A stretch of 64,000 nucleotides of DNA from Jiangella mangrovi (GTDB lineage: Bacteria > Actinomycetota > Actinomycetes > Jiangellales > Jiangellaceae), in contig NZ_JACHMM010000001.1 of the NCBI RefSeq assembly GCF_014204975.1, forward strand, positions 1 to 64,000, written 5' to 3'. The notes beneath the pieces are model-generated. The model searched no databases, had not been told where the DNA came from, and saw only the letters and a program-made list of their open reading frames with translations. A program made the translations under genes and the position numbers. The first letter of the stretch is position 1, and each line of letters opens with the position of its first letter. Positions 32,247-40,338 of the stretch are shown piece by piece.

Positions 32247-34490
32247 TCAGTTGCCGCTGATGCGGACGTCGTCGAGGAACCAGGTGGTGCTGGTGACGCC
32301 GGTGCCTGCGGACGTGAACGACATACCGGCGAGGGCGGTGGCCGGCTGGAACGTCGTCGTGGTGGTGAACGACTGGCCGCCGATCGTGACGGTGGCGCCG
32401 TCCAGCGTCGCATCGACGGTGACCGTTCGCCAGGTGTGCGGGTGGACGGGCTCGTCCAGCGTGCCGACCGGCAGCCAGCGCGAGCCGTTCCACGCCTGCA
32501 GGGTCGGCTTCGCGGGAGTGCCGCTCGAGCCCGGCGCCGGGTACGCCCCGGGCGTGAGCAGGAAGTGCCAGCGCACGGTGGAGCTGTCGCCGTTGCGGCC
32601 GACGACGTCGAAGACGAACTGCCCGCGGTAGTTCCACTCGGAGCTGCCCAGCTCGAACGTCGCTACCTGGCGGTCGCGCTCCGGCGCCGGCCGGGTGATC
32701 TTCGCGACCTGGTCGACGTAGTTGTCGAACAACCGCAGCGACCGCCGGCTCTCGAAGCCGGCGAGGTCGACGTCGGTGGTGGTGACGTTGAGCGCGTCGG
32801 TCCAGCCGCGCGGCACGCCGAACACCGGGTCGTTCTCGAAGGTGTCGACGTCGGCGGCGTAGAGCTCCAGCTCGGTGACCGGGGTGTCGGTGCCGGCGAC
32901 GCCCGTGACCCGCACGTACCGCGCCTGCTGCGGCTCGATGTCGGTGTAGCGCAGCGCGTGGTCGCGGGTCCGGGTGGCCCGCACGACCGGCGCCGTCCAC
33001 CGTCGCCCGTCCTCGGACAGCTGCACACTCGCGCTGTACGGCCGGTCGTGGCCGAGCATCAGGCCGATGCGGTCCAGCAGGTAGGTCCGGTCCAGCTCGA
33101 CGACGAGCGACGGGGGGCCGGCGCCCTCCCCGCCCCGCAGCACCGCGGCGGCGTGCCGTTCCGAGCTGCCGTCGACGGCACCCTCGAGACGGGTCTCCGG
33201 GAAGACCGGGTCGGCCGGGGCGACGTCGCCGCTGATGGTGGCGGTGCCGGCCCGCAGCTTCGTCGCCACGTCGATCTTCCCGCCGCCGGGCGTGACGGCG
33301 TCGACGTAGGCGCCCCAGATGCTGTACTGCTCGTTGTACGGCTTGCAGAGGTTGTTGCTGTGGCAGCGGTCGTAGAAGACGATCGAGCGGTTCGCCTCGA
33401 CGGTCGTCAGGCCGGTGTTGCCGCTGGAGCCCATGTCGCGGGCCGGTCCGCTGGTGGCCGGGGCGTTGCCGAAGACGAACTCGTGCTGCGCCCACGAGCG
33501 GCCGGTGCCGTCGGTGCTGACCAGCAGGTTGTTGTCGGGCCGGCCGTAGCTGAGCAGCAGCATGCCGTTCGGCTGCAGGGTGAGCACCGGGCTGATGCTG
33601 CCGACCGGCCCGTCCGGCCCGGTCACGACCTCCGGGGCGGACCAGGTGCGGCCGTCGTCGTCGGAGAACGCCTGGCGCAGGTGGTACGGCTGAGGGGTGT
33701 CCGGCCGCATGGCGGCGATGAGCCGGCCGTCGGTCGTGTACGAGAGACCCACCTCGTTGGTGCCGAGATCGGTGGTCGGCTCGACGATGGTCGAGCGCAG
33801 CGTCCACGTCGCGCCCAGGTCGTCGGTCTGCAGGATCAGGCTGGCGTTGCGGGTGTCGCTCGCGTACTCCGTGTAGGCCGGCACGATCACCGTCCCGTCG
33901 GAGAGCAGGATCGGCCCGCGCCAGACCCGCAGGAACCCCATCGGCTCCGGCGCCGTGTAGTCGCCCTGGGTCAGCGTCCACGTCTCGCCCTGGTCGGTGG
34001 AGCGCCAGGTGCGGATCTGCACGTGCGTCGAGTCGACCCAGTCAGGGATGAACTCGACCGACAGGAACGACCCGTCGTCGAGGCGCACCATGTTCAGCGC
34101 CGTCCACGGCGTCTGCTCCGATGTGAGGAAGCGCTGCCCGGCGTCGTCGGACGTGGCCGTGTAGAACACCGACGCCGCCGTCGAGACGTCCGGCTGGGCG
34201 CCGAAGCTCAGGAAGATCCGCTTGGTGGTCTCGCCGTCGATGACGGTGTCGTAGCCGAACGGCTGCGGGACGGCGGCGATGTTGCCGGGCGCGTAGCCGA
34301 CCATCCCCCACGTCGGGCCGAGCGCGGTGACCGGGTCCGCGGGGTTCGCGCCGTTCCCGCTGGGGGCGACGGCGGCAGCTGCCGCCTCGATGGGCGGCGT
34401 CGGCTCGGGGTGCGCGACGACCGAGGCGGCCACGTACGCCGCGATTGCAGTGGACACGTACGGCAGCAGTTTCCGCGGCGTCGTCGGCAT
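32247..34490 (-). CDS. Secreted BNR propeller protein with discoidin-like and LamG-like domains (paralogue)
   Basis: A 747-residue exported protein with the same domain order as the one at 25491-27728. After an N-terminal signal (ends near residue 32) comes a propeller with Asp-boxes STDQGETWTL, TDDLGATWTL and SDDDGRTWSA. A discoidin-like module includes RYTDIEPQQARYVRVTG, and the C-terminal concanavalin-like module opens with FENDPVFGVPRGWTDAL, matching FENDPVGQVPRGYTSAI in the paralogue. I start it at the ATG at 34490; its ribosome binding site is weak. It heads a BNR-lactonase-rhmD operon, which ties this propeller to L-rhamnose release. Confidence 0.8.
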   Translation of the reverse strand: MPTTPRKLLPYVSTAIAAYVAASVVAHPEPTPPIEAAAAAVAPSGNGANPADPVTALGPTWGMVGYAPGNIAAVPQPFGYDTVIDGETTKRIFLSFGAQPDVSTAASVFYTATSDDAGQRFLTSEQTPWTALNMVRLDDGSFLSVEFIPDWVDSTHVQIRTWRSTDQGETWTLTQGDYTAPEPMGFLRVWRGPILLSDGTVIVPAYTEYASDTRNASLILQTDDLGATWTLRSTIVEPTTDLGTNEVGLSYTTDGRLIAAMRPDTPQPYHLRQAFSDDDGRTWSAPEVVTGPDGPVGSISPVLTLQPNGMLLLSYGRPDNNLLVSTDGTGRSWAQHEFVFGNAPATSGPARDMGSSGNTGLTTVEANRSIVFYDRCHSNNLCKPYNEQYSIWGAYVDAVTPGGGKIDVATKLRAGTATISGDVAPADPVFPETRLEGAVDGSSERHAAAVLRGGEGAGPPSLVVELDRTYLLDRIGLMLGHDRPYSASVQLSEDGRRWTAPVVRATRTRDHALRYTDIEPQQARYVRVTGVAGTDTPVTELELYAADVDTFENDPVFGVPRGWTDALNVTTTDVDLAGFESRRSLRLFDNYVDQVAKITRPAPERDRQVATFELGSSEWNYRGQFVFDVVGRNGDSSTVRWHFLLTPGAYPAPGSSGTPAKPTLQAWNGSRWLPVGTLDEPVHPHTWRTVTVDATLDGATVTIGGQSFTTTTTFQPATALAGMSFTSAGTGVTSTTWFLDDVRISGN

Positions 34491-34559
34491 GGACGTCAGC
34501 ACAGCGCAGCGCGGCGGTCCGCTCAATACACCCCGCACCGGGAGCGTTGCACGGACCGC

Positions 34560-35396
34560 CTACGGCGACGGCAGCCGGCCGCGACGCCGGATCTCGCCGG
34601 GCGTGGCGTTCAGGGCCGCCTTGACGTGCCGGCTCAGGTGGCTGGCGGAGTGGTAGCCGCAGCGCTCGGCGACGGAGGCCAGCGTGAGGTCCGAGGTCTG
34701 CAGCAGCGAGACGGCGTGACGCAGCCGGATGTCGAGCAGCCGGCTCTGCGGCGACGTGCCCAGTTCCGCGGCGAAGTGCGCCCGCAGCGTCGACCCCGAG
34801 ACACCGACCTCGCGGGCCAGGGCGTCGATGCCGACGTGCTCGGCGTAGCGCTCCTCCATGAGCTGCTCGACGGCGTTGACGACGGCGCGCGCGGCGGAGT
34901 CGTGCCGCCGGGCGAGGTCGCGGCGCAGCAGGATGTCGACCTGCCGGACCAGGGCGTCGACCATGGCGCGGGCGTGCTCGTCGGGGTCGGACTTCTCGCG
35001 GACCAGGGCCGCGAACGCCGCGCCGAGCCGCTGCTCGCCGTCGTCGGTGGTGAGCCGCGGCCAGGGCTGGTCCGGCCGGGCGTTGACCAGGACGAAGTAG
35101 TTCGAGTACGCCGTGTGGGCGAGCTCGGCGTGGTCGGCGTGCGGCGGGACGACGAGCACCGACCCGGCCGCGACGGGATAGCCGACCCCGTCGACCAGTG
35201 CATCGATGGAGCCGGAGCGGTAGTACGCCAGCTTCCACACCGCGTACCGGTGCGGGGCGGCGTGCCGCAGCCGCGGCGCGGCGTAGGCGCCGGCCGACAC
35301 GAACATCGGGCGCGGCGGGCTCGGCCACTGCCGCGCGGCGGCCTCGGCCCTGCTCAGCGCGGAGCCCGGGAAGCGCTCCACCGGTGGACTGGTCAT
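34560..35396 (-). CDS. AraC-family transcriptional regulator
   Basis: A 278-residue regulator. The N-terminal cupin-like sensing domain is about 40-130 (HRYAVWKLAYYRSG, PPHADHAELAH). The C-terminal double helix-turn-helix is about 175-270 (HVGIDALAREVGVSGSTLRAHFAAELGTSP and TLASVAERCGYHSASHLSRHVKAALNATPGEIR). It lies directly upstream of, and on the same strand as, the BNR-lactonase-rhmD genes and divergent from the PhyH dioxygenase. It is the natural candidate regulator for those genes, since no IclR-type site was found before 34490. Confidence 0.88.
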   Translation of the reverse strand: MTSPPVERFPGSALSRAEAAARQWPSPPRPMFVSAGAYAAPRLRHAAPHRYAVWKLAYYRSGSIDALVDGVGYPVAAGSVLVVPPHADHAELAHTAYSNYFVLVNARPDQPWPRLTTDDGEQRLGAAFAALVREKSDPDEHARAMVDALVRQVDILLRRDLARRHDSAARAVVNAVEQLMEERYAEHVGIDALAREVGVSGSTLRAHFAAELGTSPQSRLLDIRLRHAVSLLQTSDLTLASVAERCGYHSASHLSRHVKAALNATPGEIRRRGRLPSP

Positions 35397-35606
35397 GGTG
35401 CCGCTGGATGCTACCGGCTCCGCGCCGGTTTCGGAATGGTCGACGCCCGGTGGGCCCGCGCGGCCGGGTCCCGAGCGGGAGGTGAGCCGACGCCGTCGTC
35501 GATCCGTGCAAACACCGGGACGGCTGCTGCATTGCCCGCCGGACCAGCCGCGGGGTGCGATGGAGGACGCCACGAACCACCCGACGGACCGACAGGAGCC
35601 GCCGTC

Positions 35607-36380
35607 ATGACCACGACCACCGACCCGAGCCTGCAGACCGCGCTGTCCGACCTCGGGGCGACGACGGACGCGCTGACGGACCAGCAGCGCGCCCAGCTCG
35701 ACGCCGACGGGTTCCTCGCGCTGCCCGGCCTGTTCGCCGGCGAGCGGCTCGAGGCGCTGCGCGCACGGACCGACGAGCTGCGGCGGTTCGAGGGCTCGGC
35801 CGCCGGGCACGAGATCGGCGGGCAGGCCGGCGCCGCCATCCTGGCCGACCTGGTGAACAAGGGCGAGGTGTTCGAGTCGATCTTCACCGAGCCGGCCGTC
35901 CTGGCCGCCGCGCACCACGTGGTCGGCAACGTCCGGGTCAACTCGCTGAACTTCCGCGCCGCCCTCCCCGGCGAGGGCCACCAGCACCTGCACTCCGACT
36001 GGGGCAAGCCCGTCGACGAGGGCGACTACCACATCTGCAACTCGATGTGGCTGCTCGACGACTTCACCCCGGACAACGGCGCGACGCGGGTGGTGCCCGG
36101 CTCGCACCGGTGGGGCCGCGTCCCGGCCGACGACCTCGCCGACCCGACGGCGGCGCACCCGGACGAGCGGCTGCTGCTCGGCGAGGCGGGGACGGTCGTG
36201 ATCTTCAACGCGCACCTGTGGCACGGCGGCACCCTCAACCGCACGGGCGTCCCGCGACGCGGCCTCACCATGTCCTACTGCCGCCGCGACGAGCCGCAGC
36301 AGCTCGACCAGGCCGGCTACGTCCGCAAGGCGGTGTACGACCGGCTCTCCCCCGCCGCCCGGGTCGTCCTGGACGTGTGA
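35607..36380 (+). CDS. PhyH-family Fe(II)/2-oxoglutarate dioxygenase
   Basis: A 257-residue non-haem iron oxygenase. The iron triad is H129, D131 (LHSDWGKP) and H206 (LWHGGTLNRTG), with R212 as the likely 2-oxoglutarate ligand. The double-stranded beta-helix core runs through about 30-225. Family members hydroxylate diverse small molecules; with AraC and sugar genes around it, a role in opening an unusual carbon source is possible but unproven. GACAGGAG precedes the ATG. It is not closely similar to the tandem PhyH pair at 54434-56115. Confidence 0.85.
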   Translation: MTTTTDPSLQTALSDLGATTDALTDQQRAQLDADGFLALPGLFAGERLEALRARTDELRRFEGSAAGHEIGGQAGAAILADLVNKGEVFESIFTEPAVLAAAHHVVGNVRVNSLNFRAALPGEGHQHLHSDWGKPVDEGDYHICNSMWLLDDFTPDNGATRVVPGSHRWGRVPADDLADPTAAHPDERLLLGEAGTVVIFNAHLWHGGTLNRTGVPRRGLTMSYCRRDEPQQLDQAGYVRKAVYDRLSPAARVVLDV

Positions 36381-36407
36381 CGCCCGCGCGGGGGAGGATG
36401 CGGCCTC

Positions 36408-36851
36408 ATGACCTCCTGGCGCGACGCCGTCTCCGCCGAAGCCCAGCGCGAGCTCGACGCGCTGCTGACCGGCGTCCTCCCCTTCGCCCGCCAGCAGCTC
36501 GACGCGCACGGGGCGTTCTTCCCCTACGGCATGATCGTCGGCCACGACCGCGAGGGCCGGCTGGTCAGCGCGTGGGACGGCGACGGTGACGAGGCGCCGG
36601 CCGCGCCGGAGCTGCTCGAGCTGCTCTACATCGGGGTCCAGCAGCAGGCCGGCGACCTGCGGGCGGCCGCCTTCGTCGCCCAGGTCGTGGTCGACGGGTC
36701 CGACGCGATCCGGGTCGAGCTGGAGCACCGCGAGGGCGCGGCGATCGCCGTCCTGTTGCCGTATGCGGGCGCCGAGCCGGGTGGCGGTGGCGTGGAGTAC
36801 GGCGAGCTGTCGGCCGGGCCGGGCGAGCACCAGGTGTGGCCGTCGTCCTGA
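36408..36851 (+). CDS. Small protein of unknown function
   Basis: A 147-residue acidic protein I do not recognise. It has a helical N-terminus (AVSAEAQRELDALLTGVLPFARQQL), an alternating alpha/beta middle (FFPYGMIVGHDREGRLVSA, AAFVAQVVVDGSDAIRVELEHREGAAIAVLLPY) and a Gly-rich end. No signal peptide or membrane segment is seen. Codon use is like its neighbours, which supports it being real. It sits 27 bases after the PhyH gene on the same strand and may be co-transcribed with it. Confidence 0.6.
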   Translation: MTSWRDAVSAEAQRELDALLTGVLPFARQQLDAHGAFFPYGMIVGHDREGRLVSAWDGDGDEAPAAPELLELLYIGVQQQAGDLRAAAFVAQVVVDGSDAIRVELEHREGAAIAVLLPYAGAEPGGGGVEYGELSAGPGEHQVWPSS

Positions 36852-36870
36852 CGCGGACGGGGGGCATCCG

Positions 36871-36901
36871 TTGACATGGAACGTCTTGCCATGACTAGGC
36901 T
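36871..36901 (+). promoter_or_regulatory. Promoter with IclR-type operator (copy B)
   Basis: -35 TTGACA (36871-36876) and -10 TAGGCT (36896-36901) with a 19-bp spacer; a 17-bp choice gives only ACTAGG. The operator ATGGAA-CGTCT-TGCCAT (36876-36892) is identical to copy A in all 17 bases. Transcription should begin at about 36907, the first base of the alpha-galactosidase GTG. Confidence 0.65.
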
Positions 36902-36906
36902 GCGGC

Positions 36907-38982
36907 GTGCCTGCCGTGGAGCACCTCACCGACCGGAACGCCTTCCTGCTGCGGGGCGACGGGTTCGCCTACGCGCTCGCCGTCACCCCTGACGGCGACC
37001 TGCGCCACCTGCACTGGGGCGGCCCGATCCCACCCGACGACGTCGCCGTCCTGCTGGCCGACGACGCGCGCGACTTCGGCTCCAACACGTGGTCCAGCCC
37101 GCGCGCGCACACCGAGGAGCTGGTCGCTCATGGCGGGCGGCGGCTGGACGAGACCGCGCTCAAGGTGGAGTTCGCCGACGGCGTCCGGGCGCTCGATCTC
37201 GCCGTCACGTCGTCGGCGGTGAGCCCGGACGGCGACGAGCTGACGGTCCGGCTCGCCGACCGGCACTACCCGTTCGCCGCCGACCTGCACTACCGCGTCC
37301 GCGGCGGCGCGCTGGAGCGGTGGACGACGCTGGTGAACGACGGCGACACCGCGGTCGTCCTCGACCGGGCGTACTCCGCGAGCTGGGGGCTGCCGTGGCA
37401 GCCGCGCTGGGAGGCGACCTGGCTGGCCGGCATGTACGCGGCGGAGACCCAGGTGACGCGCCGTCCGCTCGGGCCGGGCCGGCTGGTGCTCGAGTCGCGG
37501 CGCGGCATCCCCGGGCACGCGGCCCAGCCCTGGCTGGCGCTCGACGCGGGCGCGGGCGACGAGGCCGGCGCCGTCTGGAGCGTCGCGCTGGCGTGGAGCG
37601 GTTCGTGGCGCCTGGCCGCCGAGCTCGCCCACGACGGCCGGCTGCATGTCACCGCCGGGGTCAACGACTTCGACCTGCGGCATCCGCTGGCGCCGGGCGC
37701 GTCGTGGACCACCCCCGTCACCGTCGGCGTCTACACGTCCGCCGGCCACGACGACCTCACCGACCGCTGGCACGCCTACGAGCGCCGCTTCGTCGTGCCG
37801 CGCCCCGGCGTCGTCCGGCCGGTGCTCTACAACAGCTGGGAGGCGACGTTCTTCGACGTCCGCCCGGAGTCGCAGCTCGAGCTGGCCCGGCGGGCGGCCG
37901 GCCTGGGCGCCGAGCTGTTCGTCCTCGACGACGGCTGGTTCACCGGCCGCGACGACGAGAGCGCCGGCATCGGCGACTGGACGCCGTCGCCCACGGCCTT
38001 CCCCGACGGCCTGAAGCCGCTGGCCGACGAGGTGCACGCGCTCGGCATGCGGTTCGGCGTGTGGGTCGAGCCGGAGGCCGTCAGCCCCGACAGCGACCTC
38101 TTCCGCGCCCACCCGGACTGGATCCACCAGTGGCCGACCCGCCCGCGCACGCTCGCCCGGCAGACCCACCTGCTGGCGCTGGGCATGGCGGACGTCCGCA
38201 ACCACCTCGTCGAGACCCTGGACGCGCTGTTGTCGTCGGCGCCCATCGACGCGCTGAAATGGGACCTCAACCGGCCGCTGACCGAGGCGTCGGACGGCTG
38301 GATCGGGTCCGTCGAGGGGTTCTACGAGGTGATCGACCGGCTGCGGGCGCTGCATCCGGACGTCTGGATCGAGAGCTGCGCCTCCGGCGGCGGCCGGGCC
38401 GACCTCGGCGTGCTGTCGCGCACCGAGTGGGTCTGGCCGAGCGACCAGACCGACGCCCTGGAGCGGCTGTCGATCCAGCACGGGTACGCCTACGCCCACT
38501 CGCCGCACACCATGATGGCCTGGGTCACCGACTCCCCCACCTACCTCACGAAGCGCGAGATCCCGCTGCGGTTCCGCTTCCACTCGGCGATGACCGGGCT
38601 GCTGGGGATCGGCGGGAACCTGGCTGTGTGGCCGGACGCCGAGCTGGCCGAGGCGGCCGAGTACGTCGCCCAGTACAAGCGGGTGCGAGAGACGGTGCAG
38701 TTCGGCTCGATGCGGCGGCTGAGCGACGCGCCCGACGACGTGACGGCGCTCAGCTACCGGTCGCCGTCGGGGCACCAGCTCGCCGTGTTCGCCTTCGCGC
38801 CGTCCGTGCGGCACCTGCGCCGGACGGTGCTGCTGCGGCTGCGCGGCCTCGACCCGGCGGCCGTGTATGTGGATGCGGGGACGGGGGCGCGGTACAGCGG
38901 TGCGCTGCTCATGCACCACGGCCTGCGGGTCGGCCTGGTCGGCGACTACGCCAGCGACCTGGTCGTTCTCGACCGCGCCTGA
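36907..38982 (+). CDS. Alpha-galactosidase, glycoside hydrolase family 36
   Basis: A 691-residue enzyme without a signal peptide, so cytoplasmic. The TIM-barrel core has VLYNSWEATFFDV, LFVLDDGWF, FGVWVEPEAVSPDSDL, nucleophile D453 in LKWDLNR and acid/base D513 in PSDQTDALERL. CASGGGRADLG is another GH36 hallmark. A beta-sandwich N-terminal domain (about 1-280) and a C-terminal beta domain complete the usual 690-730-residue layout. The GTG start coincides with the predicted transcription start, so translation is probably leaderless. It would split alpha-galactosides taken up by the cell. Confidence 0.93.
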   Translation: MPAVEHLTDRNAFLLRGDGFAYALAVTPDGDLRHLHWGGPIPPDDVAVLLADDARDFGSNTWSSPRAHTEELVAHGGRRLDETALKVEFADGVRALDLAVTSSAVSPDGDELTVRLADRHYPFAADLHYRVRGGALERWTTLVNDGDTAVVLDRAYSASWGLPWQPRWEATWLAGMYAAETQVTRRPLGPGRLVLESRRGIPGHAAQPWLALDAGAGDEAGAVWSVALAWSGSWRLAAELAHDGRLHVTAGVNDFDLRHPLAPGASWTTPVTVGVYTSAGHDDLTDRWHAYERRFVVPRPGVVRPVLYNSWEATFFDVRPESQLELARRAAGLGAELFVLDDGWFTGRDDESAGIGDWTPSPTAFPDGLKPLADEVHALGMRFGVWVEPEAVSPDSDLFRAHPDWIHQWPTRPRTLARQTHLLALGMADVRNHLVETLDALLSSAPIDALKWDLNRPLTEASDGWIGSVEGFYEVIDRLRALHPDVWIESCASGGGRADLGVLSRTEWVWPSDQTDALERLSIQHGYAYAHSPHTMMAWVTDSPTYLTKREIPLRFRFHSAMTGLLGIGGNLAVWPDAELAEAAEYVAQYKRVRETVQFGSMRRLSDAPDDVTALSYRSPSGHQLAVFAFAPSVRHLRRTVLLRLRGLDPAAVYVDAGTGARYSGALLMHHGLRVGLVGDYASDLVVLDRA

Positions 38983-39256
38983 GGTTGGCCGGGTGTGATG
39001 AGGTTCTGCCGGGGTGGTGAGGTGGGCTCCCCGGGCACGCCTCGCCCCTTCCGTGCCCGTTTCGTCCCGCTTCGGTGGCTGTGGACAGCGATGATCATCA
39101 AGGATCGCGTACATCACCAGGATTACCCGAGCCTCAACACGATTACAGGCCTCGTGATGCACGGGTAAACGTGGTGGGCGGCCCAAAAAACCGCCCCGTA
39201 ATCCCACATCGCGGACGCAAAGCGGCCGCCGCGCCCCCGCACCCGTCGCCAGACTC

Positions 39257-39390
39257 CCCCCGTCCCCCTGATAGCTGCCCGTTCTTAGGCCGCACGCCTG
39301 CGGGTCAAGCGGTCCCTCCGCGCGAAGCGCCATCGGTCCGCTTGAGGCGCAGGTGCGCGGCCAAGAGAATGGGCAGCAGGGGGACGGGGG
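39257..39390. repeat. 134-bp imperfect palindrome
   Basis: Perfect 14-bp outer arms (CCCCCGTCCCCCTG at 39257-39270 and its complement at 39377-39390). Inward, matched blocks follow with small bulges: GCTGCCC/GGGCAGC, GGCCGC/GCGGCC, CCTGCG/CGCAGG and TCAAGCGG/CCGCTTGA, leaving about 25 bases of loop near 39312-39336. It has no open frame of note. It could fold as one long stem in RNA or DNA. A MITE-like or REP-like element, or a structured regulatory RNA, are the main options. Confidence 0.8.
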
Positions 39391-39424
39391 AACCCAACGC
39401 AACCACGCGAGACCCCACAGAACC

Positions 39425-39453
39425 TTGACATGGAATGAGGTTCCGTGTGTGCT
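39425..39453 (+). promoter_or_regulatory. Promoter with IclR-type operator (copy C)
   Basis: -35 TTGACA (39425-39430), 17-bp spacer, -10 TGTGCT (39448-39453). The operator ATGGAA-TGAGG-TTCCGT (39430-39446) fits the consensus in both halves. Transcript start near 39460 leaves a leader of about 36 bases with a GGAGA ribosome binding site before the PIG-L ATG. Confidence 0.65.
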
Positions 39454-39495
39454 CCTGCCAGGCGCTGGCGCACCTCGGACACACCGGAGACCTCC

Positions 39496-40338
39496 ATGAA
39501 GATCATGACGATCTATGCCCACCCGGCCGACACGATCACGAACTGCGGCGGCACCCTCGCGCTGCACGCGGCACGCGGCGACGAGGTCGTCGCGCTGATC
39601 CTGAGCCACGGCGGGCGCATCCACGCGAACAAGTACGCCGAGGAGTGGCGCAAGGACCACCCGGACGACGACATCGCGACCGCGGGCCTGGACGACATCG
39701 TCGCGAACAAGAAGAACGAGCTCGAGCGGGCCGCGGACATCATCGGCATCAGCAAGATCATCACGCTCGACCACGAGGACACGTACGCGACGGTCCAGGA
39801 GGAGATGGTCGAGCAGATCGCCGAGCAGATCGCGATCGAGCAGCCCGAGATCGTCATCGCCGACCACCCGCGCAACCCGGCGTACTTCGACCCGCACTAC
39901 GTCGCGACCGGCATGGCGCTGGCCGCACTGTCGCGGGCCGGCCTCTACCTGCGCAACCTCGACGGGCGCGACGAGGTCCCCGTGCGGCAGGTGTTCCTGA
40001 CCGGGCTGCCGGTCTACAACCTCGACGCGCTGAGCCTGAACGGGCTGCGCAACGACACCTACGTCGACATCACCGACGTGGTCGGGACGAAGCTGGCCGC
40101 CATGGACCAGTTCGTCAGCCAGGGGTACCACGGCGTGTTCGCCCGCAAGCTGGTCGAGTCGTACAACGGCGAGTCGGGCCGGGCCGCGGGCGTCAACTTC
40201 GCCGAGGCGTTCGTGCGGCTCTACAACGAGACGCACGCGCACCTGCCGGTCACCGACGCCGCGCTGGCGACCGACCCGCTGACCAGGCACATCGCCTACT
40301 CCTCGGTCAACCTGCGGGGAACCTTCCCGGTACCGTGA
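39496..40338 (+). CDS. PIG-L family (LmbE-like) zinc deacetylase
   Basis: A 280-residue de-N-acetylase-like protein. The N-terminal motif IYAHPADTITNCGGTLALHAARGDEV is a variant of the family's AHPDD-x(n)-GG (here HPAD). LILSHGG, a C-terminal zinc-ligand candidate in VIADHPRNPAYFDPHYVATG and the downstream helical region complete the domain. The family removes N-acetyl groups from GlcNAc-type sugars or conjugates. The change of HPDD to HPAD leaves one acidic residue and could tune or weaken activity. The ATG at 39496 is chosen from its GGAGA site; the longer frame upstream runs into the promoter. Confidence 0.82.
   Translation: MKIMTIYAHPADTITNCGGTLALHAARGDEVVALILSHGGRIHANKYAEEWRKDHPDDDIATAGLDDIVANKKNELERAADIIGISKIITLDHEDTYATVQEEMVEQIAEQIAIEQPEIVIADHPRNPAYFDPHYVATGMALAALSRAGLYLRNLDGRDEVPVRQVFLTGLPVYNLDALSLNGLRNDTYVDITDVVGTKLAAMDQFVSQGYHGVFARKLVESYNGESGRAAGVNFAEAFVRLYNETHAHLPVTDAALATDPLTRHIAYSSVNLRGTFPVP

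Larger units (their letters stand above)
38983..39495. other. Long intergenic region with stacked hairpins
   Basis: There is no gene in these 513 bases. The first half is lower in GC and holds GGGCGG-N9-CCGCCC with an A-run loop (about 39178-39200) and TTACCCG...CGGGTAA arms (about 39124-39170). The second half is the 134-bp palindrome at 39257-39390. The promoter of the PIG-L gene closes the region. One of the small hairpins probably ends the alpha-galactosidase transcript. Confidence 0.6.

Noticed and set aside
31551-36380. A 1,609-codon open frame on the plus strand.
   Set aside because: Most of it lies antisense to the BNR, lactonase and AraC genes and translates to Arg/Gly/Val-rich low-complexity sequence. 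Only its end, from the ATG at 35607, is a real gene (PhyH dioxygenase).
39178-39200. The A-run hairpin GGGCGG-N9-CCGCCC as a riboswitch.
   Set aside because: It is too short for a known riboswitch class and has no conserved core I recognise; a terminator remnant or plain hairpin is enough.
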